NCBI GenBank assembly: GCA_964195995.1
Contig: CAXMQS010000075.1
Span: 1-64,000, forward strand
Source: CAXMQS01 sp964195995
Lineage (GTDB): Bacteria > Actinomycetota > Acidimicrobiia > Spongiisociales > JAOTWH01
Direction: 5' to 3'
Length of the DNA: 64,000 bases
Positions 51,757-59,265 of this stretch are shown here, in pieces (position 1 is the first letter of the stretch; each line of letters starts with the position of its first letter). The position numbers were made by a program, and so were the translations under genes. The notes under the pieces are model-generated. The model saw nothing but the letters and a program-made list of their open reading frames with translations, searched no databases and was not told where the DNA came from.

Positions 51757-52614
51757 GTGGATTTCCAGTACTGGTACCTGTTTCCGGTCGGCATCGTCGT
51801 CGCCGCCATCGCCAATGGCGCCGGAGTCGGTGGGGCCACCTTCTTCTCCCCGTTGTTCGTGTTGGTGCTGAAGCTGCAGCCCCAGATCGCCATCGGCACG
51901 GCCCTGATAACGGAGGTGTTCGGGTTCGCCTCTGGCGTTATCGCACACGCCAGGGCTCGCGCTATCGACTGGAAGCTGGCGCGATCGCTGCTGATGGCAT
52001 CAGTACCTGCCGCCGTTGTCGGTTCTCTGCTTGGCGGTGTGGTCTCTCCGACCATCCTCAAGGTGTTGCTGGGGCTGGGGTTGATCGGCGTCGCCGTCGC
52101 CTTCATCGGGCACCATGTCCCCGAGGCTGAAGACGCTGCCATCGCCAGGGGGGAGGGGGTCGTCGAGCCAGCTCTGCCACGCTCGATCACCACCAGCGAT
52201 GGCCAGACTTACGAGTATCGGGTGTGTCGCCGCAACGAAGGCCGCCTCTTCTCCGGAGTCGGCGGAGCCTTCGTCGGGTTGATCTCGACGGGCCTCGGTG
52301 AGGCCAACACCTACGCCCTGGTTAAGAGGTGTCGAGTCCCGACGAGGATCACGGTGGCCACCGGAGTGGTGGTCGTCGCAGTCACGGCGCTGGTCGCCAG
52401 CGTTACCCACCTGATCGACTTCGTGCAGACTGGGGGCGATGCGATCACCACCGTTCGTAACATCGTGATCTTCACCGTTCCCGGAGTGATCGTCGGGGGA
52501 CAGCTAGGGCCGGTCGTCACTCGGCGGGTATCGGAACGCACGCTCATCCACTCGCTTGGGTGGCTGTTCCTGTTCATCGCCATCGTGACCCTGGGCGAAG
52601 CTGCTCTGGCCTGA
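51757..52614 (+). CDS. TauE/SafE-family anion permease
   Basis: A 285-residue membrane protein with about eight helices. The family repeats are visible: GAGVGGATFFSPLFVL near the start and GGAFVGLISTGLGEANTYALVK in the middle. Members export sulfite, sulfonates or organic acids. An upstream GTG (51748) lies inside the -10 hexamer, so GTG 51757 (MDFQYWYLF) is preferred. A hydrophilic insert (about 110-150) separates the halves. Confidence 0.84.
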   Translation: MDFQYWYLFPVGIVVAAIANGAGVGGATFFSPLFVLVLKLQPQIAIGTALITEVFGFASGVIAHARARAIDWKLARSLLMASVPAAVVGSLLGGVVSPTILKVLLGLGLIGVAVAFIGHHVPEAEDAAIARGEGVVEPALPRSITTSDGQTYEYRVCRRNEGRLFSGVGGAFVGLISTGLGEANTYALVKRCRVPTRITVATGVVVVAVTALVASVTHLIDFVQTGGDAITTVRNIVIFTVPGVIVGGQLGPVVTRRVSERTLIHSLGWLFLFIAIVTLGEAALA

Positions 52615-52620
52615 GAGTCA

Positions 52621-52640
52621 ACTGTCGTTTGGGCGACAGT
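52621..52640. promoter_or_regulatory. Putative Crp-family operator upstream of bpa
   Basis: ACTGTCG-N6-CGACAGT, perfect 7-bp arms, centred at 52630.5, 48.5 bp before ATG 52679. It aligns base for base with the site before the patatin gene. Confidence 0.65.
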
Positions 52641-52666
52641 CCCGATCCAGCGGCCTGCCGGCGTCC

Positions 52667-52672
52667 GTTATT
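52667..52672 (+). promoter_or_regulatory. -10 hexamer GTTATT of the bpa promoter
   Basis: Six bases before ATG 52679, within CCGTTATTG, which is shared with the patatin promoter. Confidence 0.5.
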
Positions 52673-52678
52673 GGTGAC

Positions 52679-53104
52679 ATGGAAACATCATCGATCTCAC
52701 CAGTACACGCCCCAGACGGTTCAGTAATCGAGAAGCCCGGAAAGCTGATGCGCATCGCGGCCATCGCTCGAGCGATGCTCGACGAGGCCCGCGACACTCC
52801 ATGCGATGAGGCAGGGTGCGAACGCTTTCGAACGATCTATGAGGAGACGATCCGAGAGCTGGGCTCGCTGCTTTCAGACACCCTCACCGCAGAGCTAGAC
52901 CACCTGGCCGTCACGTTTAGGACGCGACCATCGCCATCGGAGCTACGGGTCGCCCAAGCGGAGCTCGTCGGATGGCTAGAGGGGTTGTTCCACGGAATCT
53001 CCGCGGCCGCATCGGGACGGGCAGAGGAGGCGGCTGAGGAAGCAGAGGCACTCGCCAACGGTTCGGTGCTCGAGCTGGTCGACGTCCCCGGGTTCTACCT
53101 GTAG
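52679..53104 (+). CDS. bpa: Bacterial proteasome activator Bpa (PafE)
   Basis: A 141-residue helical protein matching mycobacterial Bpa: PGKLMRIAAIARAMLDEAR (about 20-38), IRELGSLL, and the strongly conserved SELRVAQAELVGWLEGLFHGI (about 87-108). Bpa forms a 12-subunit ring that docks on the 20S proteasome by its C-terminal GQYL-type motif and opens the gate without ATP. Here the tail is GFYL (138-141), a variant of that motif with the Tyr-Leu end kept. The gene implies a 20S proteasome elsewhere in the genome. Its promoter is apparently leaderless with a Crp-type palindrome at -48.5. Confidence 0.9.
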   Translation: METSSISPVHAPDGSVIEKPGKLMRIAAIARAMLDEARDTPCDEAGCERFRTIYEETIRELGSLLSDTLTAELDHLAVTFRTRPSPSELRVAQAELVGWLEGLFHGISAAASGRAEEAAEEAEALANGSVLELVDVPGFYL

Positions 53105-53114
53105 CAGGGTCCCC

Positions 53115-53120
53115 TAGGCT
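53115..53120 (+). promoter_or_regulatory. -10 hexamer TAGGCT of a leaderless promoter
   Basis: Six bases before GTG 53127; this selects GTG over the TTG three bases earlier. Confidence 0.6.
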
Positions 53121-53126
53121 CCGTTG

Positions 53127-54131
53127 GTGGACGACTTCATCGCTGGCATTCCCAAGGCCGAGCTCCACCTCCACATCGAGGGGACGCTCGAGCCCGAGCT
53201 GAAGTTCATCTTCGCCGAGCGCAACGGCGTTGAGCTCCCATATGCGACGGTGGCCGCGATGAGGGACGCCTACGACTTCGACGACCTCCCCTCGTTCCTT
53301 GCCCAGTACTACGAGGGCATGAGCGTGTTGTTGACCGAAGCCGACTTCTACGACCTGGCCTGGGCCTACTTCTTCAAGGCGGCGTCGCAGGGGGTCGTAT
53401 ACGCCGAGGTCTTTTTCGACCCGCAGGCCCACACCGACCGCGGTATCGACTTCGAGACGGTCCTTGCCGGCCTGACGCGGGCGCAGACGGACGCCGCCTC
53501 CCAGCTGGGTCTGAGGACGCAGCTCATCTTGTGCTTCCTGCGTGACCTGTCGGCGGAGTCGGCCATGGCGACTCTCGAGGCTGCGCTGGGGCACAAGGGC
53601 AGCATCGTTGGAGTCGGGCTTGACTCAGACGAACGAGGTAACCCTCCTGCCAAGTTCGCGGCGGTGTTCGCCAGGGCTCGCGACGAGGGATTTCGGATCA
53701 CCGCCCACTGCGATGTTGATCAGGACAACTCGATCGACCACATCTGGCAATGCGTGCGCGACATCGAGGTAGAGCGCATCGATCATGGCGTCAATTGCCT
53801 CGAAGATCCTGAACTCGTCGCCGCCATCAAACAGCGAGGCCTAGGTTTGACGGTGTGTCCGATCTCCAACAGCTACGTGGCAGGCAGTCTCAAAGCTCAT
53901 CAGGTGAGAGAGATGCTCAAGCTCGGGCTGAAGGTCACAATCAACTCGGACGATCCGGCCTACTTCCCTGGATACATCACAGAGAACCTCATGGCGGTCG
54001 CCGAAGGGGCCAATCTCGATCGGGGAGATGTTGCACAGTTGTGCCGCAATGCCTTCGACATCGCGTGGCTTCCCGAGGCCGACCGCAAGGCCTATCGCTC
54101 AGGGGTAGACGACTTTGTCGGGGCCACTTAG
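53127..54131 (+). CDS. Adenine/adenosine deaminase family protein
   Basis: A 334-residue zinc hydrolase. ELHLHIEGTLEPEL (zinc HxH), ITAHCDVDQDNSIDHIW (zinc His), the catalytic RIDHGVNCLED and INSDDPAYF (zinc Asp) follow the family. The extra pattern AQYYEGMSVL and VYAEVFFDPQAHT is typical of the adenine-deaminase branch, in which the usual HAGE catalytic glutamate region differs, as here (HCDVDQ). It converts adenine to hypoxanthine or a related purine (inference). Its stop overlaps the convergent YjbQ gene by 4 bases. Confidence 0.83.
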   Translation: MDDFIAGIPKAELHLHIEGTLEPELKFIFAERNGVELPYATVAAMRDAYDFDDLPSFLAQYYEGMSVLLTEADFYDLAWAYFFKAASQGVVYAEVFFDPQAHTDRGIDFETVLAGLTRAQTDAASQLGLRTQLILCFLRDLSAESAMATLEAALGHKGSIVGVGLDSDERGNPPAKFAAVFARARDEGFRITAHCDVDQDNSIDHIWQCVRDIEVERIDHGVNCLEDPELVAAIKQRGLGLTVCPISNSYVAGSLKAHQVREMLKLGLKVTINSDDPAYFPGYITENLMAVAEGANLDRGDVAQLCRNAFDIAWLPEADRKAYRSGVDDFVGAT

Positions 54132-54532
54132 CCGCCAACGAAGCTGAGCCGCACCTGGCGACGGGGGTTGTCGACATTGGGGTCGACGAACAGCACGGAC
54201 TGCCATGTGCCGAGCTGCAACTCCCCGCCAAGCACCGGGATGGTGGCAGAGGGAGAGATCACGGCAGGCAGCACGTGGTCGGCGCCATGACCGGGAGAAC
54301 CATGGCGGTGGCGGTACGGATAGTCGCGCGGCACCAGGTGATCGAGCAGGCCGATCAGGTCGTCGTCGCTACCTTCCCCACTTCCCATGATGGCGATGCC
54401 GGCAGTGGCGTGGGGGCAGAAGACACTGACGAGCCCGTCGCCCTTTCCGGAGGCGAACGCCGCAACCTGTTGGGTGATGTCGATGGCAGTCGCTTGCGAC
54501 CCGGTCTCGAGGGCGATGATCTCGCTTTCCAT
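54128..54532 (-). CDS. UPF0047/YjbQ family protein
   Basis: A 134-residue protein with the family core: VFCPHATAGIAIMGSGEGSDDDLIGLLDHLVP and the C-terminal PAVISPSATIPVLGGELQLGTWQSVLFVDPNVDNPRRQVRLSFVGG. Members are linked to thiamine-phosphate synthesis side activity, but the true reaction is unsettled. Its ATG shares a base with the stop of a 33-codon ORF (TGATG), so translation is probably coupled. Confidence 0.85.
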   Translation of the reverse strand: MESEIIALETGSQATAIDITQQVAAFASGKGDGLVSVFCPHATAGIAIMGSGEGSDDDLIGLLDHLVPRDYPYRHRHGSPGHGADHVLPAVISPSATIPVLGGELQLGTWQSVLFVDPNVDNPRRQVRLSFVGG

Positions 54533-54633
54533 CACAGGGTGTAGCTGTCGCCCCACGCCAGGGTGACCAGCTCGATATCGGAGCCTGCGAGGACTTTCTT
54601 GCATATTCCGTAGATCCGTCGAATAGTGGTCAT
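54532..54633 (-). CDS. 33-residue ORF translationally coupled to the YjbQ-family gene
   Basis: ATG 54633 opens a short frame beginning MTTIRRIYGICKKVL and ending WGDSYTL. Its TGA overlaps the YjbQ ATG. TAGTTT lies six bases before its ATG, the same leaderless -10 arrangement as in over a dozen genes here, which argues that the mRNA starts at this codon. The product would be a small basic-to-neutral amphipathic peptide; I do not recognise it. It may be a leader peptide that controls the next gene. Confidence 0.5.
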   Translation of the reverse strand: MTTIRRIYGICKKVLAGSDIELVTLAWGDSYTL

Positions 54634-54639
54634 GAGTCA

Positions 54640-54645
54640 AAACTA
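54640..54645 (-). promoter_or_regulatory. -10 hexamer TAGTTT of a leaderless promoter
   Basis: Six bases before the 33-codon ORF on the reverse strand; probably the promoter for it and the YjbQ gene. Confidence 0.5.
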
Positions 54646-54676
54646 GCCACGTGTCAGCTCTTCCGTGAAGGGCCGA

Positions 54677-54682
54677 TACGCT
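54677..54682 (+). promoter_or_regulatory. -10 hexamer TACGCT of a leaderless promoter
   Basis: Six bases before GTG 54689; this selects that codon over GTG 54665. Confidence 0.55.
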
Positions 54683-54688
54683 CGATCG

Positions 54689-56290
54689 GTGGAAGTCCGT
54701 GCTCCTGAACCAACGAGATCTCGCTTTCCACCCTGGCTGGTGTGGCTGCTGTTCGCCGGCGTCACCGGCCTGATCGTCGCTGCCATCATCGGGGCCACGG
54801 TCGATTCGCAAGACCGGGGAGACCCCGGGCGGCTTGCAGAAACGCTGTACGACTGGCCTGGGTCGCTTCCCCAGTTCGTCGATGTCACTGAGGCCTGGGG
54901 CGTCGACGGCTGGCGGCCCCAGCCCGTTCGAAAGTACGGCGGTGCAGTAGCCATTGGGGATCTGGACGGTGACGGGGACAACGATGTCGTCGTCGCCTCG
55001 GGCTCGGTGGCGATCTTCTTTGGAGGCGAAGCGGCCTTCACGATGGCGGCGGGAGTCGATGTCTCCGACGCAGTCTCCATTGGTCTCGGCGATCTAGATC
55101 ACGATGGCAGTCTCGAGCTCATCATCGGCAGGGCGGCCACAACGGATCTTGTGGTGTGGGGAGGAGGATGGGCGACCAGCCGTGATCTCGGCAATGCCGA
55201 GATCACCGAATTGCCATCTGGATCACCTTCCACAGGATTCGCCGTGGTCGACCTCAGCGGCGACTCCACCAACGATCTGCTGCGCATCGCGTACGGGTCG
55301 GATGGCCGGCCGGGCGTTGATGTCATCTTCGTCCATGACGGTGCCCGCAGCTTCGCGGTCACGGAGCTCCCCCACGGCGAGCGTCTGTCCTTCGCATTCG
55401 AACTCGGTGACTTCGATCGCGACGGCCTGACCGACGCATGGGTGACGCGTGATGTCGGCTGGCTGAGCGGTGCCGACTCTGTGTACAGCAGGCGGGGTGA
55501 CCCAAACGGGGCCTGGGTCGACATTGCGGGAGAGCTCGGCGTTGCCTCCGAGATCGACGGCATGGGCGTTGCAGTTGCCGACCTATCTGGCGATGGCCAA
55601 CTCGACACCTATGTATCAGACCTCGGTGAGAATGAGTTCTTCATTGGCACCGCAGACGGCTACGTGGTTAGTCGCGACCATGGCGCCGGCTACATCAGGC
55701 CCGGCGAGGCGCCGGCGACGGTGGTCTCATCATCCTGGGGCATCGGGGTGGCGGACTTCAATCTGGATGGGCGAGCCGACTTGGCCGTCGCCAACGGGGG
55801 CATCGAAGGCATGCCCAACAAGATCGCAGACACTGAGGTGGCGATCTCCGATCGACCGGCGCTCCTCCTTGGTCTTGGGGGCGGCAGGTACGCCGACGTA
55901 TGGCCTGACCTCGCCCTAGCTCGCGACGCTAGCTGGCGCGGTCTGGCGGTTGGTGATCTTGACGGTGACGGCGACTCCGATCTAGCTCTCGTCGACTACC
56001 TCGGCGGCCTCGTTCTCTATCGGAACGACACCGCCGAACCGTCGCTCACCGTCAGCAGCTCCTGTCGGGGGGCTGGGGCGGTAGTGCGTGTTGACGTCGC
56101 CGGTCGATCGTTGGTTCATCCCCTCGTCGGCCACACCTTCCTGGGTAGACACGCCGCCGAGGTGATCGTCGGCACTGGTGGTATGACATCGGCGGAAGTC
56201 ACCGTCGAGTGGCCCGGGGGAGCGACCTTTTCGGCCGACGTCGTCATCGACGGCCTTCGAGACTCCCTCGTGGTGCCTTGCCCCGGCTAG
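54689..56290 (+). CDS. Surface FG-GAP/VCBS repeat protein with ASPIC/UnbV C-terminus
   Basis: A 533-residue protein: a signal-anchor helix (about 14-38), then an integrin-like propeller of FG-GAP repeats with calcium-loop motifs D-x-D-G-D-x-D (IGDLDGDGDNDVV, LGDLDHDGSLELI, FDRDGLTD, VADFNLDGRADLA, LDGDGDSDLAL). It ends in an ASPIC/UnbV domain (GAVVRVDVAG ... EVTVEWPGG). It is probably extracellular and Ca2+-binding, with an adhesive or carbohydrate-related role. It is convergent with the kinase at 56304. Confidence 0.82.
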   Translation: MEVRAPEPTRSRFPPWLVWLLFAGVTGLIVAAIIGATVDSQDRGDPGRLAETLYDWPGSLPQFVDVTEAWGVDGWRPQPVRKYGGAVAIGDLDGDGDNDVVVASGSVAIFFGGEAAFTMAAGVDVSDAVSIGLGDLDHDGSLELIIGRAATTDLVVWGGGWATSRDLGNAEITELPSGSPSTGFAVVDLSGDSTNDLLRIAYGSDGRPGVDVIFVHDGARSFAVTELPHGERLSFAFELGDFDRDGLTDAWVTRDVGWLSGADSVYSRRGDPNGAWVDIAGELGVASEIDGMGVAVADLSGDGQLDTYVSDLGENEFFIGTADGYVVSRDHGAGYIRPGEAPATVVSSSWGIGVADFNLDGRADLAVANGGIEGMPNKIADTEVAISDRPALLLGLGGGRYADVWPDLALARDASWRGLAVGDLDGDGDSDLALVDYLGGLVLYRNDTAEPSLTVSSSCRGAGAVVRVDVAGRSLVHPLVGHTFLGRHAAEVIVGTGGMTSAEVTVEWPGGATFSADVVIDGLRDSLVVPCPG

Positions 56291-56303
56291 GAGAAGGGAC
56301 CGA

Positions 56304-57677
56304 TTATCGGCCTTGTTCGGCGGGGAAGACGACGACGGCGTCGATTCCTCCCTTTGGAGCTTCGAGCAGTGACGCCGTGCCCCCGTGAGCTGCTGCCAGT
56401 CGGCGGACGATGGTGAGCCCGAGCCCTGAGCCTCGTCCCTCCTTACCACCGGTGTAGAACCGATCGAACGCACGCTCGCGCTCGGACTCCGTCATCCCTG
56501 GCCCCTCGTCGATGACGTGGACCTCCCATGTTGTGCCCGCTCTCCTGACGGCGAGGGTGATCTGCCCGGCAACGGGCGACGCGTCAACGGCATTCGAGAG
56601 GAGGTTGTCGAGCATCTGCTCGGCAGCTCCTGGCGCCGCCCACGCTCGCGCCTCCTGCGGCGCTTCTACGACGAGCAGCAATCCTGACTCGGCGATGAGG
56701 GGCGTCCAGGTCTCGTGCCGGTCCCTGGCGACGAGGGCCAAGTCGACGGGTACTCCAGCGACCGTGTCGACCTCGGCGCGGGCCATGGTCAGGAGTCCGT
56801 CCACCAGCCTCGACAGTCGGTCAGTCTCGGCGAGAGCTGCTTCGAGATCGGAGCGATCCTCGTCGGCCAGCGTCGCTCCGAGGTTCTCGAGGCGAAGGCG
56901 TAGCGCTGTCAGCGGGGTCCGTAACTGATGTGACACATCACCGGCAAAGGAACTCTCGTGGTGGACCAGCGACTCAACTCTGGTCGCCATGGCGTTGAAG
57001 GTGGTGCCGAGTGCCCTCAACTCGGGGGCACCGCCCAGGGGGGTCACTCGTGTCTCGAGGCCACCGCTGGCGATCCCCTCCGCTGCCGTCTTCAGCTCCC
57101 GCACCGGTCGCGTGACGCCTCTGGCGAGCACGAGTCCAACCACGGTCACGGATACAAGAACGACGCCAGACAGCAAGCCGAGACGCGACCAGGTGTCTCT
57201 GACAGCCCTATCAAGAGTCGTCCCTGGAAATGTAACTCGCACCGCTCCGAGAATGCCGGCGCTCGACCGCACGGGCACCGCAACGAAGAGCAGATCGGCC
57301 TCGAGAGTATCGGAGTAGCGGCGCCCGCTGCTGCGTTGTCCACCGAGCGCCAAGGCGAACTCGGGTCGTGTCGAGAATGTCCGAGGAGGACCTTCGAGGT
57401 TGTCCGAATCGGCGACGCTGTTGCCAGCGTCGTCAACGATGACGATTCGGCCCCCTGGGTCCGCGGCGTAGTCGGACAGCACCGTCGTTAGCTCGGGCGG
57501 GGTGCCAGCCTCCAGGGACTCCTCGGCCAATGCGGCAACGATCCGCGCATCGCGTTCAATATCGGAGAACAGGCGGTCCTCCTCGCTCGATGCAAATGTC
57601 CTTCCGAGCGGCACGATGAGCACCACGAGCACGAACAGGGTGATCGTCAGGTAGGTGGCGATGAGTCGCCGGGTCAT
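56304..57677 (-). CDS. Sensor histidine kinase (HAMP type)
   Basis: A 457-residue kinase: helix 1 (about 5-28), an outer sensor region (30-160) with a double-Cache-like look, helix 2 (166-186), HAMP (187-240), HisKA DVSHQLRTPLTAL with His250, and ATPase boxes NLLSNAVDASP, DEGPGMTESE, GSGLGLTIVRR. The ATG overlaps the response-regulator stop by 4 bases. It is transcribed away from, and may control, the redox operon starting at 58458. Confidence 0.87.
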   Translation of the reverse strand: MTRRLIATYLTITLFVLVVLIVPLGRTFASSEEDRLFSDIERDARIVAALAEESLEAGTPPELTTVLSDYAADPGGRIVIVDDAGNSVADSDNLEGPPRTFSTRPEFALALGGQRSSGRRYSDTLEADLLFVAVPVRSSAGILGAVRVTFPGTTLDRAVRDTWSRLGLLSGVVLVSVTVVGLVLARGVTRPVRELKTAAEGIASGGLETRVTPLGGAPELRALGTTFNAMATRVESLVHHESSFAGDVSHQLRTPLTALRLRLENLGATLADEDRSDLEAALAETDRLSRLVDGLLTMARAEVDTVAGVPVDLALVARDRHETWTPLIAESGLLLVVEAPQEARAWAAPGAAEQMLDNLLSNAVDASPVAGQITLAVRRAGTTWEVHVIDEGPGMTESERERAFDRFYTGGKEGRGSGLGLTIVRRLAAAHGGTASLLEAPKGGIDAVVVFPAEQGR

Positions 57678-58339
57678 TGCGCCTCGTCAAGGCGAAAGCC
57701 GACGCCGCGAATAGTGGCGATCCATGCCGGCTCGCCGAGCTTTTTGCGCAGCGAGGCTATGTGGACGTCGAGTGTCTTGGTGGATCCGAACCAGTGGGGA
57801 TCCCACACCTCGTCCATTATCTCCTCGCGAGTCCGCACGGCGCCAGGCTCAGAGGCGAGTAGCGCCAGGAGGTCGTATTCCTTGGGAGTTAGCGTCAGCT
57901 CGACACCCTCCACGGTGACCCTTCTGCTGCGCCCGTCGATCTCAAGGCGCCCCAGTCGAATGACCTCCGTATCACCGGAGTCGGCCGACCTCCGATGCAC
58001 CGCGCGGATCCTGGCGACTAATTCGCGGAAGCCGAACGGCTTGACGACATAGTCGTCGGCTCCCAGCTCAAGCAGGAGGACCCGATCGATCTCGTCGCTA
58101 CGGGCCGTGATCACGATGATCGGGACGGAGCTGCCCTCGCGGATACGCCGACAGACGTCCTGTCCGGACAGATCGGGTAGGCCCAGATCGAGGAGTATGA
58201 GGTCGGCAGCGGCTGCTGTGTCGAGCGCCTCGGCGCCCGTTGCCACCCGTGTTACCGAGAATCCCTCGCGCCGCAGGCCGTCAACCAGCGGTTCCGCGAT
58301 CGAGTCGTCGTCCTCGACCACCAAGAGTTGCAGCGACAC
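57674..58339 (-). CDS. OmpR-family response regulator
   Basis: A 221-residue regulator. The receiver has Asp9-Asp12 acids, phospho-acceptor Asp51 (LILLDLGLP), VITAR and VVKPFG. The winged-helix output (about 128-220) has ELTLTPKEYDLLALLA and SLRKKLG. The GTG start at 58339 has GGAGGTG 7 bases upstream; a longer frame to 58630 is not supported. It is divergent from the redox operon 118 bp away, the likely target. Confidence 0.87.
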   Translation of the reverse strand: MSLQLLVVEDDDSIAEPLVDGLRREGFSVTRVATGAEALDTAAAADLILLDLGLPDLSGQDVCRRIREGSSVPIIVITARSDEIDRVLLLELGADDYVVKPFGFRELVARIRAVHRRSADSGDTEVIRLGRLEIDGRSRRVTVEGVELTLTPKEYDLLALLASEPGAVRTREEIMDEVWDPHWFGSTKTLDVHIASLRKKLGEPAWIATIRGVGFRLDEAQ

Positions 58340-58457
58340 CGAAAGGCACCTCCGAAGGGCTTCCCAGATCCTTTGCCAGATGCTTACCCAGGCATGGGCA
58401 GCTGTTTCCGGGGGTAGTTGTACGTTGCGAGGGTATCGGTGAACCAAGGAGCATGAC

Positions 58458-58835
58458 ATGCAGAAGCCAAGAGGATCCATTTTCGCCACCGTCGGAGCGA
58501 TCGTTCTGACCGTCGTGGCAGCCACGACCGCCCTCGCCGTCAACGGCGGAATCCTCCGCACCACACCTGATACCGGCGTCGGAGACCTGGAAACGGTCGC
58601 CACGGTGACGGTCGACTCGCAGGATCCCAACGTTCGCTACATCACGGTATTCGTCGACGATCCGGTACCGACGGCGCTGTCAGTGGCCGATCCGGTCCCG
58701 GTGGTTTCGACCGACGACTCGGCCGTCTTCGAGGGAGAGCACGAGGCCGACCACGAAGAAGAGCACGAGGCTGACCACGAAGAAGAGCACGACGAGGTCG
58801 AGCACGAGTACGAGGGTGGCGATGATGACGACTAA
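58458..58835 (+). CDS. Exported protein with a His/Glu/Asp-rich metal-binding-type tail
   Basis: A 125-residue protein. Residues 1-28 are a signal peptide or signal anchor (SIFATVGAIVLTVVAATTALA), then a short domain, then a tail from about 90 made of repeated EHEADHEEEH units and a final DDDD. Alternating His and acids would bind divalent metals such as Zn, Ni or Cu, or iron (inference). AAGGAG lies 6 bases before ATG. It is the first gene after the regulator pair and is followed by ApbE and ferric-reductase genes. Confidence 0.75.
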   Translation: MQKPRGSIFATVGAIVLTVVAATTALAVNGGILRTTPDTGVGDLETVATVTVDSQDPNVRYITVFVDDPVPTALSVADPVPVVSTDDSAVFEGEHEADHEEEHEADHEEEHDEVEHEYEGGDDDD

Positions 58836-59265
58836 GGACCAAGCCGACCGCATCGCCGCGCTGGAAGCGGGGCGAGCTGCGGTTCGCGATTCGGAGCCGC
58901 GGCCGGTTGCTCTCCGGACGGCCGCAACGCGGACCGGGTCCCACAAGGCTGCGAAGAGTCGGACGTTCGCCGTCGGCGCGGCAATGGCCAGCACGGCAGC
59001 GCTGACCGCCAGCATGTGGACTGCAGCCCAAGCGAAAGCCGCGGAAGAACAGATGCCGTTGCCGGCTCCTGTTACGCCGGTGACGGCACCGGCTCCTAGT
59101 GCTCCGGTCGAGATCGTGATCCGCGTCGTCCATCGGCCAGCATCGGGAGCCACTATCCAGCAGGCGGCGCCGTCGCCAGCTCCGGTGGCGGTCCCTGCAT
59201 CTGCGACCAAGGCAGCCTCAGCCCCAGCGCCCACGCCCGTCACGAAGACCCGCGGCAGTGGCTGA
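58822..59265 (+). CDS. Small membrane-anchored Ala/Pro-rich protein with an SGAT motif
   Basis: A 147-residue protein; the start at ATG 58822 overlaps the previous gene by 14 bases and follows GAGGG. A basic cytoplasmic N-terminus (1-45) leads to one membrane segment (about 47-70, FAVGAAMASTAALTASMW) and an Ala/Pro-rich outer part. Within it, HRPASGATIQ contains SGAT, the core of the site at which ApbE attaches FMN to threonine in NqrC/RnfG-type proteins. There is no FMN-binding domain around it, so this is only a hint. The next gene encodes ApbE. Confidence 0.65.
   Translation: MMTTKDQADRIAALEAGRAAVRDSEPRPVALRTAATRTGSHKAAKSRTFAVGAAMASTAALTASMWTAAQAKAAEEQMPLPAPVTPVTAPAPSAPVEIVIRVVHRPASGATIQQAAPSPAPVAVPASATKAASAPAPTPVTKTRGSG

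Noticed and set aside
51726..52193. Extension of the M20 gene to an upstream start
   Set aside because: It would overlap the divergent TauE gene; the family N-terminus and the -10 hexamer fix 51725.
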